In this document: positions 1 to 9,472 of the stretch, one piece after another
How the letters are laid out: the number at the start of each line of letters is the position of its first letter
Position numbering within the stretch: the stretch's first letter is position 1
Source of the DNA: Umbelopsis ramanniana AG
Lineage: Eukaryota; Mucoromycota; Umbelopsidomycetes; Umbelopsidales; Umbelopsidaceae
Length of the DNA stretch: 64,000 bases
Assembly: GCF_025399195.1 (NCBI RefSeq)
Contig: NW_026252097.1
Location: 103,647 to 167,646, forward strand
Direction: 5' to 3'
The notes under the pieces: model-generated
What the model was told of the DNA's origin: nothing
Databases searched by the model: none
The model's input: only the letters and a program-made list of their open reading frames with translations
Program-made: the position numbers and the translations under genes

Positions 1-68
1 AGCAGCAGGATTATTTTGGCATGTAAAGCCCCCCATATCCGCTACCTTTCCATATGAAAGTGGAACCA

Positions 69-1044
69 TCAATGGTCCCATTTCAACACTGTTGGCTGGG
101 TGGTGGAGGTTTCATAAGAGCGCATCATTGGATTATGCCGTGGTGACTGCTGCTGCATGTAGACGGGTTGGTAGGGAGGTCTCATTGCCGTATCAATGGC
201 TTGGGTTGGAGGACTCATAAGACCATAAGCCAAACTAGGTTCATTGGATGACAATTGCTGTTTCATTTTATAATGCTCAAGTGTGGCTTCCAGTTCTTGG
301 ACCCGTTGTTGGTATCGAGACAAATCTTGTTGCAGGTTGCGAATGTAGTCCACGCTTTTCCTTAAAATAAATCCCTTGTGGGGCTTGTTGACAGGGTCTA
401 AACTTGCCTCTGGAAGTAGGGTCATCAGCTCTTGTATACGATCGTTGATATTATCCCTTCTCCTTCTTTCCACTGCATTATGAGATTCGCGACGACGTCG
501 CTTTTTGTCGAATAGGACTTGCATTCTGCATAAAAAAGCAACGGAGTTAACGGATAAATCGGGCAATTCGCTATTCGAAATAGTGTACCACTGATGTGTA
601 ATGAAGATATCACTGAACGTAATTGGCATATCATGATACGTACTGTGCTCGTTGGTTTTCCGTGTCATACATCTCATTACTACTCTCATTTGAGGATGGC
701 GAGTACAAGCCATCATCGTCCTTCTTAGAAGAGGCCCAACTATGACGACGGTAATAATCTTTTTGTTTCTCGGTGTCAGGTGAAGGGGTTGAGGCTTGCT
801 GGTTTTCATAGAGAGGGTGCTGCGGTGGGTAAGCATGGAAGAAGGGAACGTGCTCTTGGGAAGGGTCGCCAGCTTCTCCTTTGATATCAGCTGCGGAATA
901 ATGAGGATAAGGTTGCTGATGAAAGTTGTAGTTAGCCATATACGGCGGCATGTTTTCTTGCGTGGGTCGAGCGTCTTTGCCAGCAGCAGGCTCTACTCGA
1001 AACGAGCTTATCAAAGCAGATTGTGAGGATTGTATGGTAGACAT
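69..1044 (-). CDS. bHLH transcription factor
   Basis: The gene has two exons (1044-644 and 525-69) joined across a GTACGT...TGCAG intron, giving 285 residues. Exon 1 is low-complexity and rich in P, Q, Y and S. Exon 2 opens with a basic helix-loop-helix: a run of basic residues, then the signature HNAVERRRRDNINDRIQEL, a loop holding EASLDPVNKPHKG, and helix 2 (ILRKSVDYIRNLQQDL). A leucine-rich coiled coil follows (YQQRVQELEATLEHYK), so this is a bHLH-zipper protein. The His, Glu and Arg of the basic region are those expected for E-box (CACGTG) binding, as in USF, MITF and SREBP-type factors. The nuclear role and target genes are inferred from the family. The ATG at 1044 is used because the longer frame upstream begins at a GTG. 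Confidence 0.88.
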
Positions 1045-1610
1045 TAGCACAACATGAAAGTAAGAAAAAAGAGAATAAGCGATAACGAAAAGCGAAATAT
1101 GCGTCTATTAAAAAAAAAAAAAAAGCAGGTAAGGTGACCTTTTGCGCTTCAACGGAAGCCTTGAAACAATCACAAAAAGCGCTTTATACAGCCAGCACTG
1201 CTTCATTTTATCCCGGCAGCTGATGACAGGTACGACGGTGTCATGCACAAAGTAATGTTTACGTTCTAGAAAAGCGCTAGCTAGCAAGGATGGTCTGCTC
1301 TTCCGTGTTTGCCTGATGAATGGGAAGCAAACTGGACCATTGCGCGCTTCCGTTCTGTTTGGCTCGTGGGAACTGCTGTTGTTTCTGGATATGGGATGTG
1401 GGGAACAACTGACAGGATTAGGATCGATCAGGCGACGCAATCCAAATTTCCATTGGTCACATTTCTATCCATTTTTCGCATATCACACTTCTCCATGCAC
1501 CAGCCACCTGGTCTGAGCGTCGTCTTCACCGTTGTATTAATATAATCCTCATTTTATTTATTAGTATTATTACCTCAGCGATCTCTTTTCTTATCTGTCA
1601 ATTTGGGGTT
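1045..1610. other. intergenic, bHLH promoter side and P450 3' side
   Basis: This 566-base stretch lies upstream of the bHLH gene and downstream of the P450 gene, both on the minus strand. It holds an A-tract near 1110-1124 and AT-rich DNA near 1540-1575. The short open frames across it have no recognisable domain and no splice partner. I see no RNA gene. Confidence 0.5.
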
Positions 1611-3354
1611 TCACTGTCTTGGTGTGAATTTTATGTCACCGCCAATCAACTCAGTGCGGCCAGTCCAGCCATAAACGCTGGTTAAGTGATGCTTCTTACT
1701 ATGAACATCTCCTCCAGAAAGCTTGTAGTGGTGTAATAATTGAACCATGGTAGATAACAAGGTGCGTTCCGTGACCTCTGCCCCTAAGCATATACGACGA
1801 CCGGCTCCAAAGGCCAAATGGTCTCGGGACAAGTCACGTGCCTTATCCTCGCCAGAGTTCAGAGTGTAGAGGTCATAGGATGAGAGCGTGGAGAAACCTT
1901 TAGGTGCATGAGGAGGCAAAAATCGTGCTGGGTAAAACTCCTTTGGACCATGCCCATCCTTGGTGGTATAGCGCTTGCTATCGAAGTGGATAGCATCCAA
2001 GTTGGCCACTATTTCATTTCGATTGTCAATACGATAGACTTGGTCCTTATAGGCAAACGATTCATCAGCACGAGCGGCATGAGCAAATAATGTCTGTGGA
2101 GGGTTCATTCGCAAAGACTCTTTGATAACAGCACCGAGATAGGGCATCTTGCCCACCAAATCCTTGGTCTTGAAGTCAAGTACAGGCTTGCCGGCAAGCA
2201 TGTCCACAATTTCATTGTATGCTTGTTCTTGAACCTGTTCCTCGGTAGCTAGACGCTGGATGAGTGTGTTCAAGGCAGAGCTAATATAGGTGTAAGCATG
2301 GTGCGTGATGTGTGTAATATTGACCAAGGCTTGTTCCTTCTTGAATGGGACTGGGCCTGACATTTTGCCATCCACAACTGCACCAGGGACAGACTCGATG
2401 GCCAAAAGTTTAGCACAGATACTGGACACCTGAGGCTGCTTTTCCTGGATTTTTTCTTCTGTTTCCACCATCATATCATAAAAAGGGTTGAGCATCTTGC
2501 TACGGAGATTGTTAAGATCCTTATCCCCAAGGATGAGATTTTTGAAGCCGAGAGCAGCCTTGAGCCAGGGAAAGAAGGCAGCGAGCCGGGTATATTTGGC
2601 GGATTGGAGTCTCTCCATTTCTTCCAAGTCTTCAACGATTCTCACCAAGTCCAAATCTTCGGCGTTATACGTTTTACCGGCAGTGATAGACAACGCTGTT
2701 GTCAATGCAATGTACTCCACCACACTGCGGGGGTTGATTTGGTTTGCGGAGCTCTCATCCACTTTGGCCGCCAGTAAGGAGACCAGCTTGCGGCTTTGAC
2801 TATCAAAAAGTTCATTGAATTGCCCAACGTGAGCCTTGCCTACAGTTCCATGGATTGCCTTTCGGATAGATCGCCAATATTCCGCGAATGGAGCCGTGAA
2901 AACAGTGTGCCCTGAAATATGCATTAGACATCATCATGACATTACCACGATGTCAACCGCGGGACAGAAACAGCCGCTACTCACCTGAATCCGTCATAGC
3001 GCCTTCTACGAGATCGCCGGTAATCTTGCCAGAATTATATTGTTGCTGATCTACAAACAATTCCTTCACCAGATCGGCATCGTTGGCCACGATGATCTGC
3101 TTGAACCCGAGCTGGACCGAGAATAAGACGCCAAGCTCCGTACTCCACTCAGTGAACTTCTCGTATGGAGATCCTCCAAGAAATTTAAGACCGTTCCATA
3201 TGTAAGGGAGACCATTTGGACTGGGTGGCCATGCGTCTTTAGGCGTTCCGTCTGCTTTGGAGTCTTTCCATATGATACCGGAGAGAGCAGTAGCAATGAA
3301 GTAGGCAAAAGCCGAGCCAATAATGCCCAAAATCGAGAAACCTAGGATAGCCAT
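1611..3354 (-). CDS. microsomal cytochrome P450 with atypical I-helix
   Basis: Two exons (3354-2985, 2911-1611) encode 556 residues, a normal length for a class II fungal P450. An N-terminal hydrophobic anchor (about residues 3-27) is followed by a Pro-rich hinge (WPPSPNGLP), which suggests an ER membrane enzyme. The K-helix ExxR is at 388-391 (ESLR), and the heme loop FGAGRRICLG places the ligand cysteine at 498. The I-helix segment where A/G-G-x-D/E-T-T is expected reads HHAYTYISS (about 327-335), so the usual acid-alcohol pair is missing. The substrate cannot be told from the sequence, and I cannot assign a CYP family. It would need an NADPH-P450 reductase encoded elsewhere. Confidence 0.9.
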
Positions 3355-3857
3355 GGATAAGAGAATGTGAGAGAGATAGAGTACGAATCGTGTCCTTTAT
3401 CAGCCAGCCAAATTTTTTGGGATCCGAGCCTTTCCCTCCGCTTTTGAACGAATATACCTGTTTGGGCCAAAAATTACCTTTTTGGTGAAGCTCTGACTTT
3501 GAGTGAGAGAATACCCACATACTTCTTCGAACTCGCCTTCAGTCATACTGTCCGTCGGCAGTAGAAACGCTGCTCATTCTCATTGTCATGGATCCTGTGG
3601 GATAAATTGTCCATTTTCAAGGGGTGTCATTGTCGTCATGCGGAATTTCATACTTGCCCCTTCTTCGCACTGACGTTGAATGGAATTGGCTGGCTGTCAT
3701 TGCCATAATATGCTTTAAATATAATGATTCTTGGTGAGGCAGAATGCAACATTAATAGCTGAAACTCGTATAAAAACCTTGATTGCATTTCATACAAAGC
3801 GACGGGTGTTTTCTATTCTGTACAATTTTCATCTCTTCTCTTCTTTCAACCCACATC
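3355..3857. other. divergent intergenic region, P450 / Kre9-like
   Basis: About 500 bases separate the divergent starts of the P450 gene and the Kre9-like gene. A TATA-like element lies on the Kre9-like side and is annotated separately. No coding sequence is supported. Confidence 0.5.
3769..3776 (+). promoter_or_regulatory. TATA-like box of the Kre9-like gene
   Basis: TATAAAAA lies 82-89 bases before the ATG at 3858, a plausible distance for a fungal core promoter. The evidence is position and sequence only. Confidence 0.45.
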
Positions 3858-4878
3858 ATGCGTGCATCCTTGATCCTCTCCACCATCGCACTGACTTTCG
3901 CCTTAGGTGTTACCGCAGGTGAAATTGCAACTCCATTGTGACCGCTAAACACTTTTCATTCCTAATACCATTCAACAGATCACATCACCATCGAGTCCCC
4001 TTCTGAAAATGCAAAGTTTAACGCATCTGACAAATTCGAGGTGCGATATAGAGGTAAACAAAATTGGCCGCGGTGACAACTGACAGCGCATGATGTCCTG
4101 TGTCTTACCTATTGGTTGTGTTCAGTGCAATACCAGGACATGGCTCTCTTGGGTTCAGCAGCGGCCTCATTGCTGTATGCTAATGGCTCAGTAGCTGTAG
4201 GCAATTTTTCATCGGCTACGCATGACGACTGGAATGATACAAGAATGGTATCGTTTAATTGGACTATACCACAAAATATCTCCGATGGCCAATATGTGTT
4301 ACAAGTTGCTGGCCCGTGAGTTTGCTATGGACTAATTGACCTTCGGCATAACATCATTTCTAACTGTATTCTATAAACAGTGCTGGCTACCGATGCTCTA
4401 AAAATAACGATGGCAAAGGTATGCAATTTTCACGAAGGAGTAGGATGAAAATGCTATACTAAATTCCTAAAATTAGCCCCTTGGAGTCGCTGTTACTTGA
4501 CCCTTTCCAGCCAAGTCAATGTCACAATAGGCCGTGCGCTTGGTATGTTGTAAATATTTTATTCAAAACCAGCCTTCCATGAATTAACGCTGTCATCATG
4601 TAGCTGAGGTCACAGATACCAAGAACACGACCAGCAAGCTGCTACCTAGCATGAGTGCATCCACCAGCCTTCATCCTACGGCAGGTCACTTGCTTCAAGC
4701 GAATCACTCGGCTCCAGCAGTGTATCCTTCCATTTTACCCAAGGTCAAAAGCAGTGAGGCTGGCCAACCAGCACGAATGAACCTTGTAGAGGCTGTTGTA
4801 AGCAACGCAGCCCCTGTACAGTTAACAGTAGCATATGTCTTAATGACGTTGGTTTCCACCATGTATATGCTTCAGTAG
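3858..4878 (+). CDS. Kre9/KNH-like secreted GPI-anchored protein
   Basis: Six exons (3858-3918, 3979-4053, 4126-4315, 4381-4418, 4477-4542, 4604-4878) encode 234 residues. Residues 1-20 form a clear signal peptide. The next ~100 residues start ITIESPSENAKF and run through FNWTIPQNISDGQYVLQVAG, the beta-sandwich pattern of the Kre9/KNH N-terminal domain, with N-glycosylation sequons and two cysteines (YRCSKNN, WSRCYL). A Ser/Thr/Pro-rich stalk leads to a hydrophobic tail ending in MTLVSTMYMLQ, which looks like a GPI-anchor signal. Family members sit in the cell wall or plasma membrane; KRE9 in yeast supports beta-1,6-glucan. The exact role here is unknown. Confidence 0.82.
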
Positions 4879-5016
4879 TAAGAGTTCCAGTATGAATAAA
4901 ATAAAAAATTGTCAATTTTTGCATAAGCACACCTGTTTGTGACTCGCCTTTAAAACACCTCAGGTTCCATAAGCTAACTGCAGGCGATAACACTCTGATT
5001 CTATCAACTTCGTATA

Positions 5017-8000
5017 ATGTCGACACCGTCATCGCTCAATCGAAGAGCAAGCGCTACAAGTTCTACGGTATGTTACGGGTAGTCGAACGGATTCTTACAC
5101 GCCAAAGTGACTAACTTTCAACTAAACTAGATGAATGAGATCGAGCAATCCGTCACCAAGCTCTTGCTGGCCACCAAGCAATTGCTGGAGGGACTCACGC
5201 AATGGTCAACTAGCAGGATCAGCGAACAACAAGTATACGATATTTTTCATTCTCTTACTTCACAGTTCGCCCAAGCCAAGCGGGCATTTGAATCAGCCGA
5301 TATTTCCATGGCGTAAGCAGTGCATTCATGAAACCGGTTGGTTGTTTGCTCGGCACTAATATATGTGTGTTACAGGGATCTTATGTATGTCCCAGATGAC
5401 TTGAGGCATTGTCTTATCATTGCTTTGGACGAGGAGCCGTCAACCACTGCCTTAGAACACCACTTACCGACTATCCGGGATGTCATTATCCGGCTGTTGC
5501 AAGGTTTGAAGAGGAAGCAAGCACAGTTTCGAGATAGATCAGAGGCATATCCCTCGACTTCGCAGCGGTCCAGTCGGCTGGTTAACAACAGCAGTCGAAA
5601 TTCCACAAGGTCGTCCCAGCCTCCGCCAAGATCGTCAGAACGTCCAGATATGAACCGAAAAACTTCATCGGAGCAGCCCTACGGAAACATCACCCCTCGA
5701 TCATCCATCGACTCAAGATCCATGTCACCCACGAACTCTAGTCGATCGGATTCTCCTTCACCGTCGTCAAGTACGTCCGGAGATCGGTTGTCAAGGCGGC
5801 AAGCGAGTTTCATACAACCTTCTCCGTCTACCAGCCAAGGACGAAGCTCACTACCGCAAAGAGAATATTCTGGCGACTTCGACATGAATGACCCAAAAAC
5901 CGCAGATGCGCTGGCCGCTCTGAAAAAACAGGAAAACTTGGCTCGTAGATCTTCTGTGCGACGAGCTTCAGCGCTTTACCGATCAACATCGAATGCTTCC
6001 ACGCGAGCCAACGGTCGACCTCGACTCACATCAGATGCAAAGGAGCTGATTCCGCCTGTACCCATGGTCCCAGAAAAGGAGTTAGATTTTGCACCTCTTG
6101 ACCTACCAGAATTCACTCAGGATCATGAGCAGGTTGATGTACATGCTAAGCCGGAATTGCGCAAAGGTTCAGTGGAAAATAACAACACTGTTATCGGTAA
6201 GAAGACATGACTGGAAAATTGAAAAAGGAAAAAAAGAAAAAGTTGCGAATCTAATGTGTGTGATATTTTTTTTTTTTTACAAAGATACGGGAACCATTGA
6301 TTTGTACTTGAAGCATGGAAGACAAGTGAAGAAAGTCGAGTATGATGGCGTGGTAGAGTTATCGAAATTACGGATGCTCTTCATTGAGAAGTTTCCACAT
6401 ATTGCTCGAAACGACCATTTTCCCGCCATCTACATCTTCAGCCCCACTGCTCAGATTTCATATGAACTGGAAACTCCATCGGATGTGAAGGCTGACTCCG
6501 TCCTTACCTTGGAGCCAGAAGGTGTGTCATCATTTCCATCAAACATGTTCGTTCTATCCCCTCCTAACCTACTTTGCATTCTTTGCAGAATCCCCAAATG
6601 TCAATCAGCAAATATCAGAACAGATGAGCACAGGATTCAGCACTGTGGCAAAAGAGATGTCGGATGTCAAGCAAGAACTACTGTCGTATTTGAAGGAAGT
6701 CCATGGGAAAGCGATGAATGCTGCAATGACTACAAACGAAGTACCCGCCCCTGCTCCCGCTATCCACGTCACATCGGAGACAGAAGAAAAAGTTGTAGAA
6801 GAGGACTCTGCAGAAGAGAAAGCTACAGAAGAAGTGGTGAACTCAGCAGGAGGTGAAGGATCACAAGACGTGAGCGACGCACTGAAGAGCAACATTGCAG
6901 CGGCATCCGTTCTATCTGAGGTGAAGGAAAAGTTGAAGCAAGTGGAAACGATACGACGAGATATGGGGGTTGTTCGTCAGTTGCACGATGGCTTCCGCTC
7001 GGAAATGCAAGGTCTCATACAAGGACTGCGAGAGAAATCAAAGGTCCTGAAAACACAGCCTATCACCGTCACCAGCGCACGCAAGTATGTAGATGCAGGC
7101 AAAGAAGAGCTTGACAAAACGGCCGAAGACATTACGAAACGACTTGAAGATCTGCAGGATACCATTGATGAATTAAAGCTGGATGTAACTTCGCGTAAAT
7201 GCCGACCTTCCTCTACTCAGATGCAGCATTGTGACGATGAAGCCAAGCAGCTTCAGACCGATATTGCCACTCTGTCTGACAAGATCAAGACCGTCAAACC
7301 TATGTGGAAGAAGACGTGGGAGGAGGAATTGCAAAATATCGTCAAGGAACAACAATTTCTCAAGGACCAGGAAGCGCTGTTACTGGATCTTGAAGAAGAC
7401 CATACTGCTATTTTAGAGGTATTCGGACAGCTGCAGAAAATTCGGGAGATTCAAGAAAAAGGCAAACCTACACGTCGTGAATTTCGAATCCCTGTATCCG
7501 AAGCTGGTCATGATGGTATGAACAGTGTATTAAAACAAGTGACGACCATTCAAGTGGATCCAGAACGACGCCTTCGAGCGCTCAATCAAGCTGAGAAGAT
7601 GAGAGAACGGGAGCTAGCCAATCGTATTGATGAGTTTGAACATGAACTCACGTCTTTTGTTGAATCCAAAAAACTTCGCATGACCGGTGGTGCTCAGGAA
7701 ATTGAGCGTCAACGGCAGAAAAAGAATCAAAATATGTTACGACAGTTATATGAGAAGAAAAAAGAAAAGGATGGAGACGACCATGTTGAAGAGCAAGCTG
7801 AGGCTCAAGACAAGCCAGAGTCTGAGCAAGTGGAGGAAGCCGAAGTTACAGGAGACATAGTCGAAGAGGAGTCGACCGATCCAACGCCAGTCACCCCTGT
7901 ATCTGAAGTAACTGAAGAGACGGCGACTGTGGAAGGAACGGGTCAAGACACAGAAGCAGCACCCGATGGGGATCCATCGGCCGTAACGCAAGATGATCAA

Positions 8001-8105
8001 AAGGAGCCTGAACCCGGCGTAGAGGCTGTAACTGCTCCAGTGGAAGCAGACGCTCCTACTGAAAAGCCTGAAGATGACCCTAGTAGCAGCAAAGATGCTG
8101 AATGA
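5017..8105 (+). CDS. BUD6: Bud6/AIP3-like actin and formin regulator
   Basis: Five exons (5017-5067, 5131-5312, 5376-6196, 6285-6521, 6589-8105) encode 935 residues. The N-terminal part (MNEIEQSVTKLLLATKQLL...) is an alpha-helical cap, followed by a ~250-residue Ser-rich linker. The AIP3 core starts with DLYLKHGRQVKKVEYDG and contains LRMLFIEKFPH, FPAIYIFSP and YELETPSDVKADSVLTLEPE, as in yeast Bud6. A long coiled coil covers roughly residues 560-850, and the tail is acidic (many E, P, T and V). Bud6 binds actin and formins in the polarisome at growing tips and nucleates actin cables, a role that fits hyphal growth. The role is taken from the family. Confidence 0.92.
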
Positions 8106-8254
8106 TAAAAAACCACTGTCCAAACCACCTTTCCATTAATCCCTTCCACCACACTTGTATACCATTTAATTACCTCTCACCAATGCTGCATCCTATAAAT
8201 ATCACAACCCTCTTAATCTACTAAAATATGTCATTTATTACTTGCTACACACCA

Positions 8255-9040
8255 TCATGACACTGCAATTATTGTAGCGGCATACGATGAAGACGCTGAC
8301 ATGCTATTGTAATTCTTTTCCTGGGCTTCTTCCCACTCTATGTCAGCTTCACTGACAGCCGACCCAAGGGCTGCACGTACTTGAGCGGCTAAATCTATAG
8401 GCTTATGGATCAGAGGCGCTGAAAGTGGCTCATGATTTGCAGGTGATGGGCGTGGCCATTTTTGTTTGTATCGTTGGACGTAAGGCATGGTTTGCAAGAT
8501 ATTGTCTACACTTGGTAGTGGGTCTAGCCCCCATTCCACCGTCGATAAGTTATTTCGGACTCGTGATGTCCTTGGCGTTATTCTGTAGGGACTGAGATCA
8601 ATGGTGGTCGATAGCGGCACCGTGGCCATGTCATTCTCGATCCTATTCAACGAAGTCATAAGCGATGCATCTACACCAGCTGACATTGTATTCCGATAGA
8701 CCACCGTCTTCTCACTGTCGTAAATGGATGTTGTTCGTGCCATACTGCTTTCGAAGTAGCCGCTGTCGAACGTGGCGGTATCCGACAATGAGGCGTGGCG
8801 ACGAAGCGACGTTGCATTGACCGGTGAGTTGGAGACGATGACATCTTTTGATGATTCTGAACGCAGTGAACGCACCGATAGTTTACGGGGAAGTTGAAAG
8901 ATACTTTTCATGGACTGAAGAGACAGTTTAGGTTTAATGGAAAAGTCTCTTTGCGTTTCTAAAAGGGATCCTGCTATGTAGTCAGAGTGCAAGCTCAATC
9001 GGCTAGAGTTGTGTCTGAAATCCATCCATGGTTTCTTCAT
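8255..9040 (-). CDS. uncharacterised Ser-rich protein
   Basis: A single exon of 261 residues from a clear ATG; I recognise no domain. The N-terminal half is basic and Ser/Leu-rich (SMKSIFQLPRKLSVRSLRSE), which could carry phosphorylation sites. The middle has SEKTVVYRNTMSAGVD, and a Pro-rich part (WPRPSPANHEPLSAPLIHKP) precedes an acidic helix-like tail (SEADIEWEEAQEKNY). There is no signal peptide or membrane segment. Convergent with the Bud6 gene, with stops 150 bases apart. It is probably a real gene because the frame is long, starts cleanly and has its own promoter gap, but the function is unknown. Confidence 0.65.
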   Translation of the reverse strand: MKKPWMDFRHNSSRLSLHSDYIAGSLLETQRDFSIKPKLSLQSMKSIFQLPRKLSVRSLRSESSKDVIVSNSPVNATSLRRHASLSDTATFDSGYFESSMARTTSIYDSEKTVVYRNTMSAGVDASLMTSLNRIENDMATVPLSTTIDLSPYRITPRTSRVRNNLSTVEWGLDPLPSVDNILQTMPYVQRYKQKWPRPSPANHEPLSAPLIHKPIDLAAQVRAALGSAVSEADIEWEEAQEKNYNSMSASSSYAATIIAVS

Positions 9041-9472
9041 TTTACTTATTCCGATATCAGTAAATTGTCGCTAAAAGACTCTTAAATAAATTACAGTTGT
9101 ATTCGAATGGTGTGGCAGCTTGGTGGAAAAAAAAAAAAAGAGAAATGATCCCGCCAGCGGATGTGGAGAAAAATGAAAGAAGGAAACAATGTCAAAACCC
9201 CCCACTTCTGGCCACCTCGCTTGGATGCTTTATACCCATACACAGGCGTGTGAGCTCATGAGCACCTTTACCTTGAACTAACTATCAGCAGACTGTATTC
9301 GGGTTTTGTGACACTGTTTATTTTGATTCCTCCTAAGGAGGTGCTCCATAATAAATGTTTCAGTGCCGGTAAGCTTACTCTAAATTTTGCATCGTCATGT
9401 ATGCTAAGCTATCTTTGTTTTGCTAAGCTTGTAAAAGAACTATAATTTTTATTACATTAACATGATGGTACA
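9041..9472. other. intergenic between the 261-residue gene and nicastrin
   Basis: This 432-base region contains the promoter of the uncharacterised gene and the 3' flank of nicastrin. It holds an A-tract near 9126-9139 and a small imperfect inverted repeat, CCTCC-TAA-GGAGG, near 9329-9341. I see no gene. Confidence 0.5.

Noticed and set aside
1108-1440. 110-codon minus frame upstream of the bHLH gene
   Set aside because: It ends in a poly-Phe run from an A-tract, has overlapping plus frames and no motif; it lies in a promoter region.
9329-9341. Inverted repeat CCTCC-TAA-GGAGG as a hairpin or terminator
   Set aside because: A 5-base stem with a 3-base loop is too small, and such hairpins do not terminate Pol II transcription.
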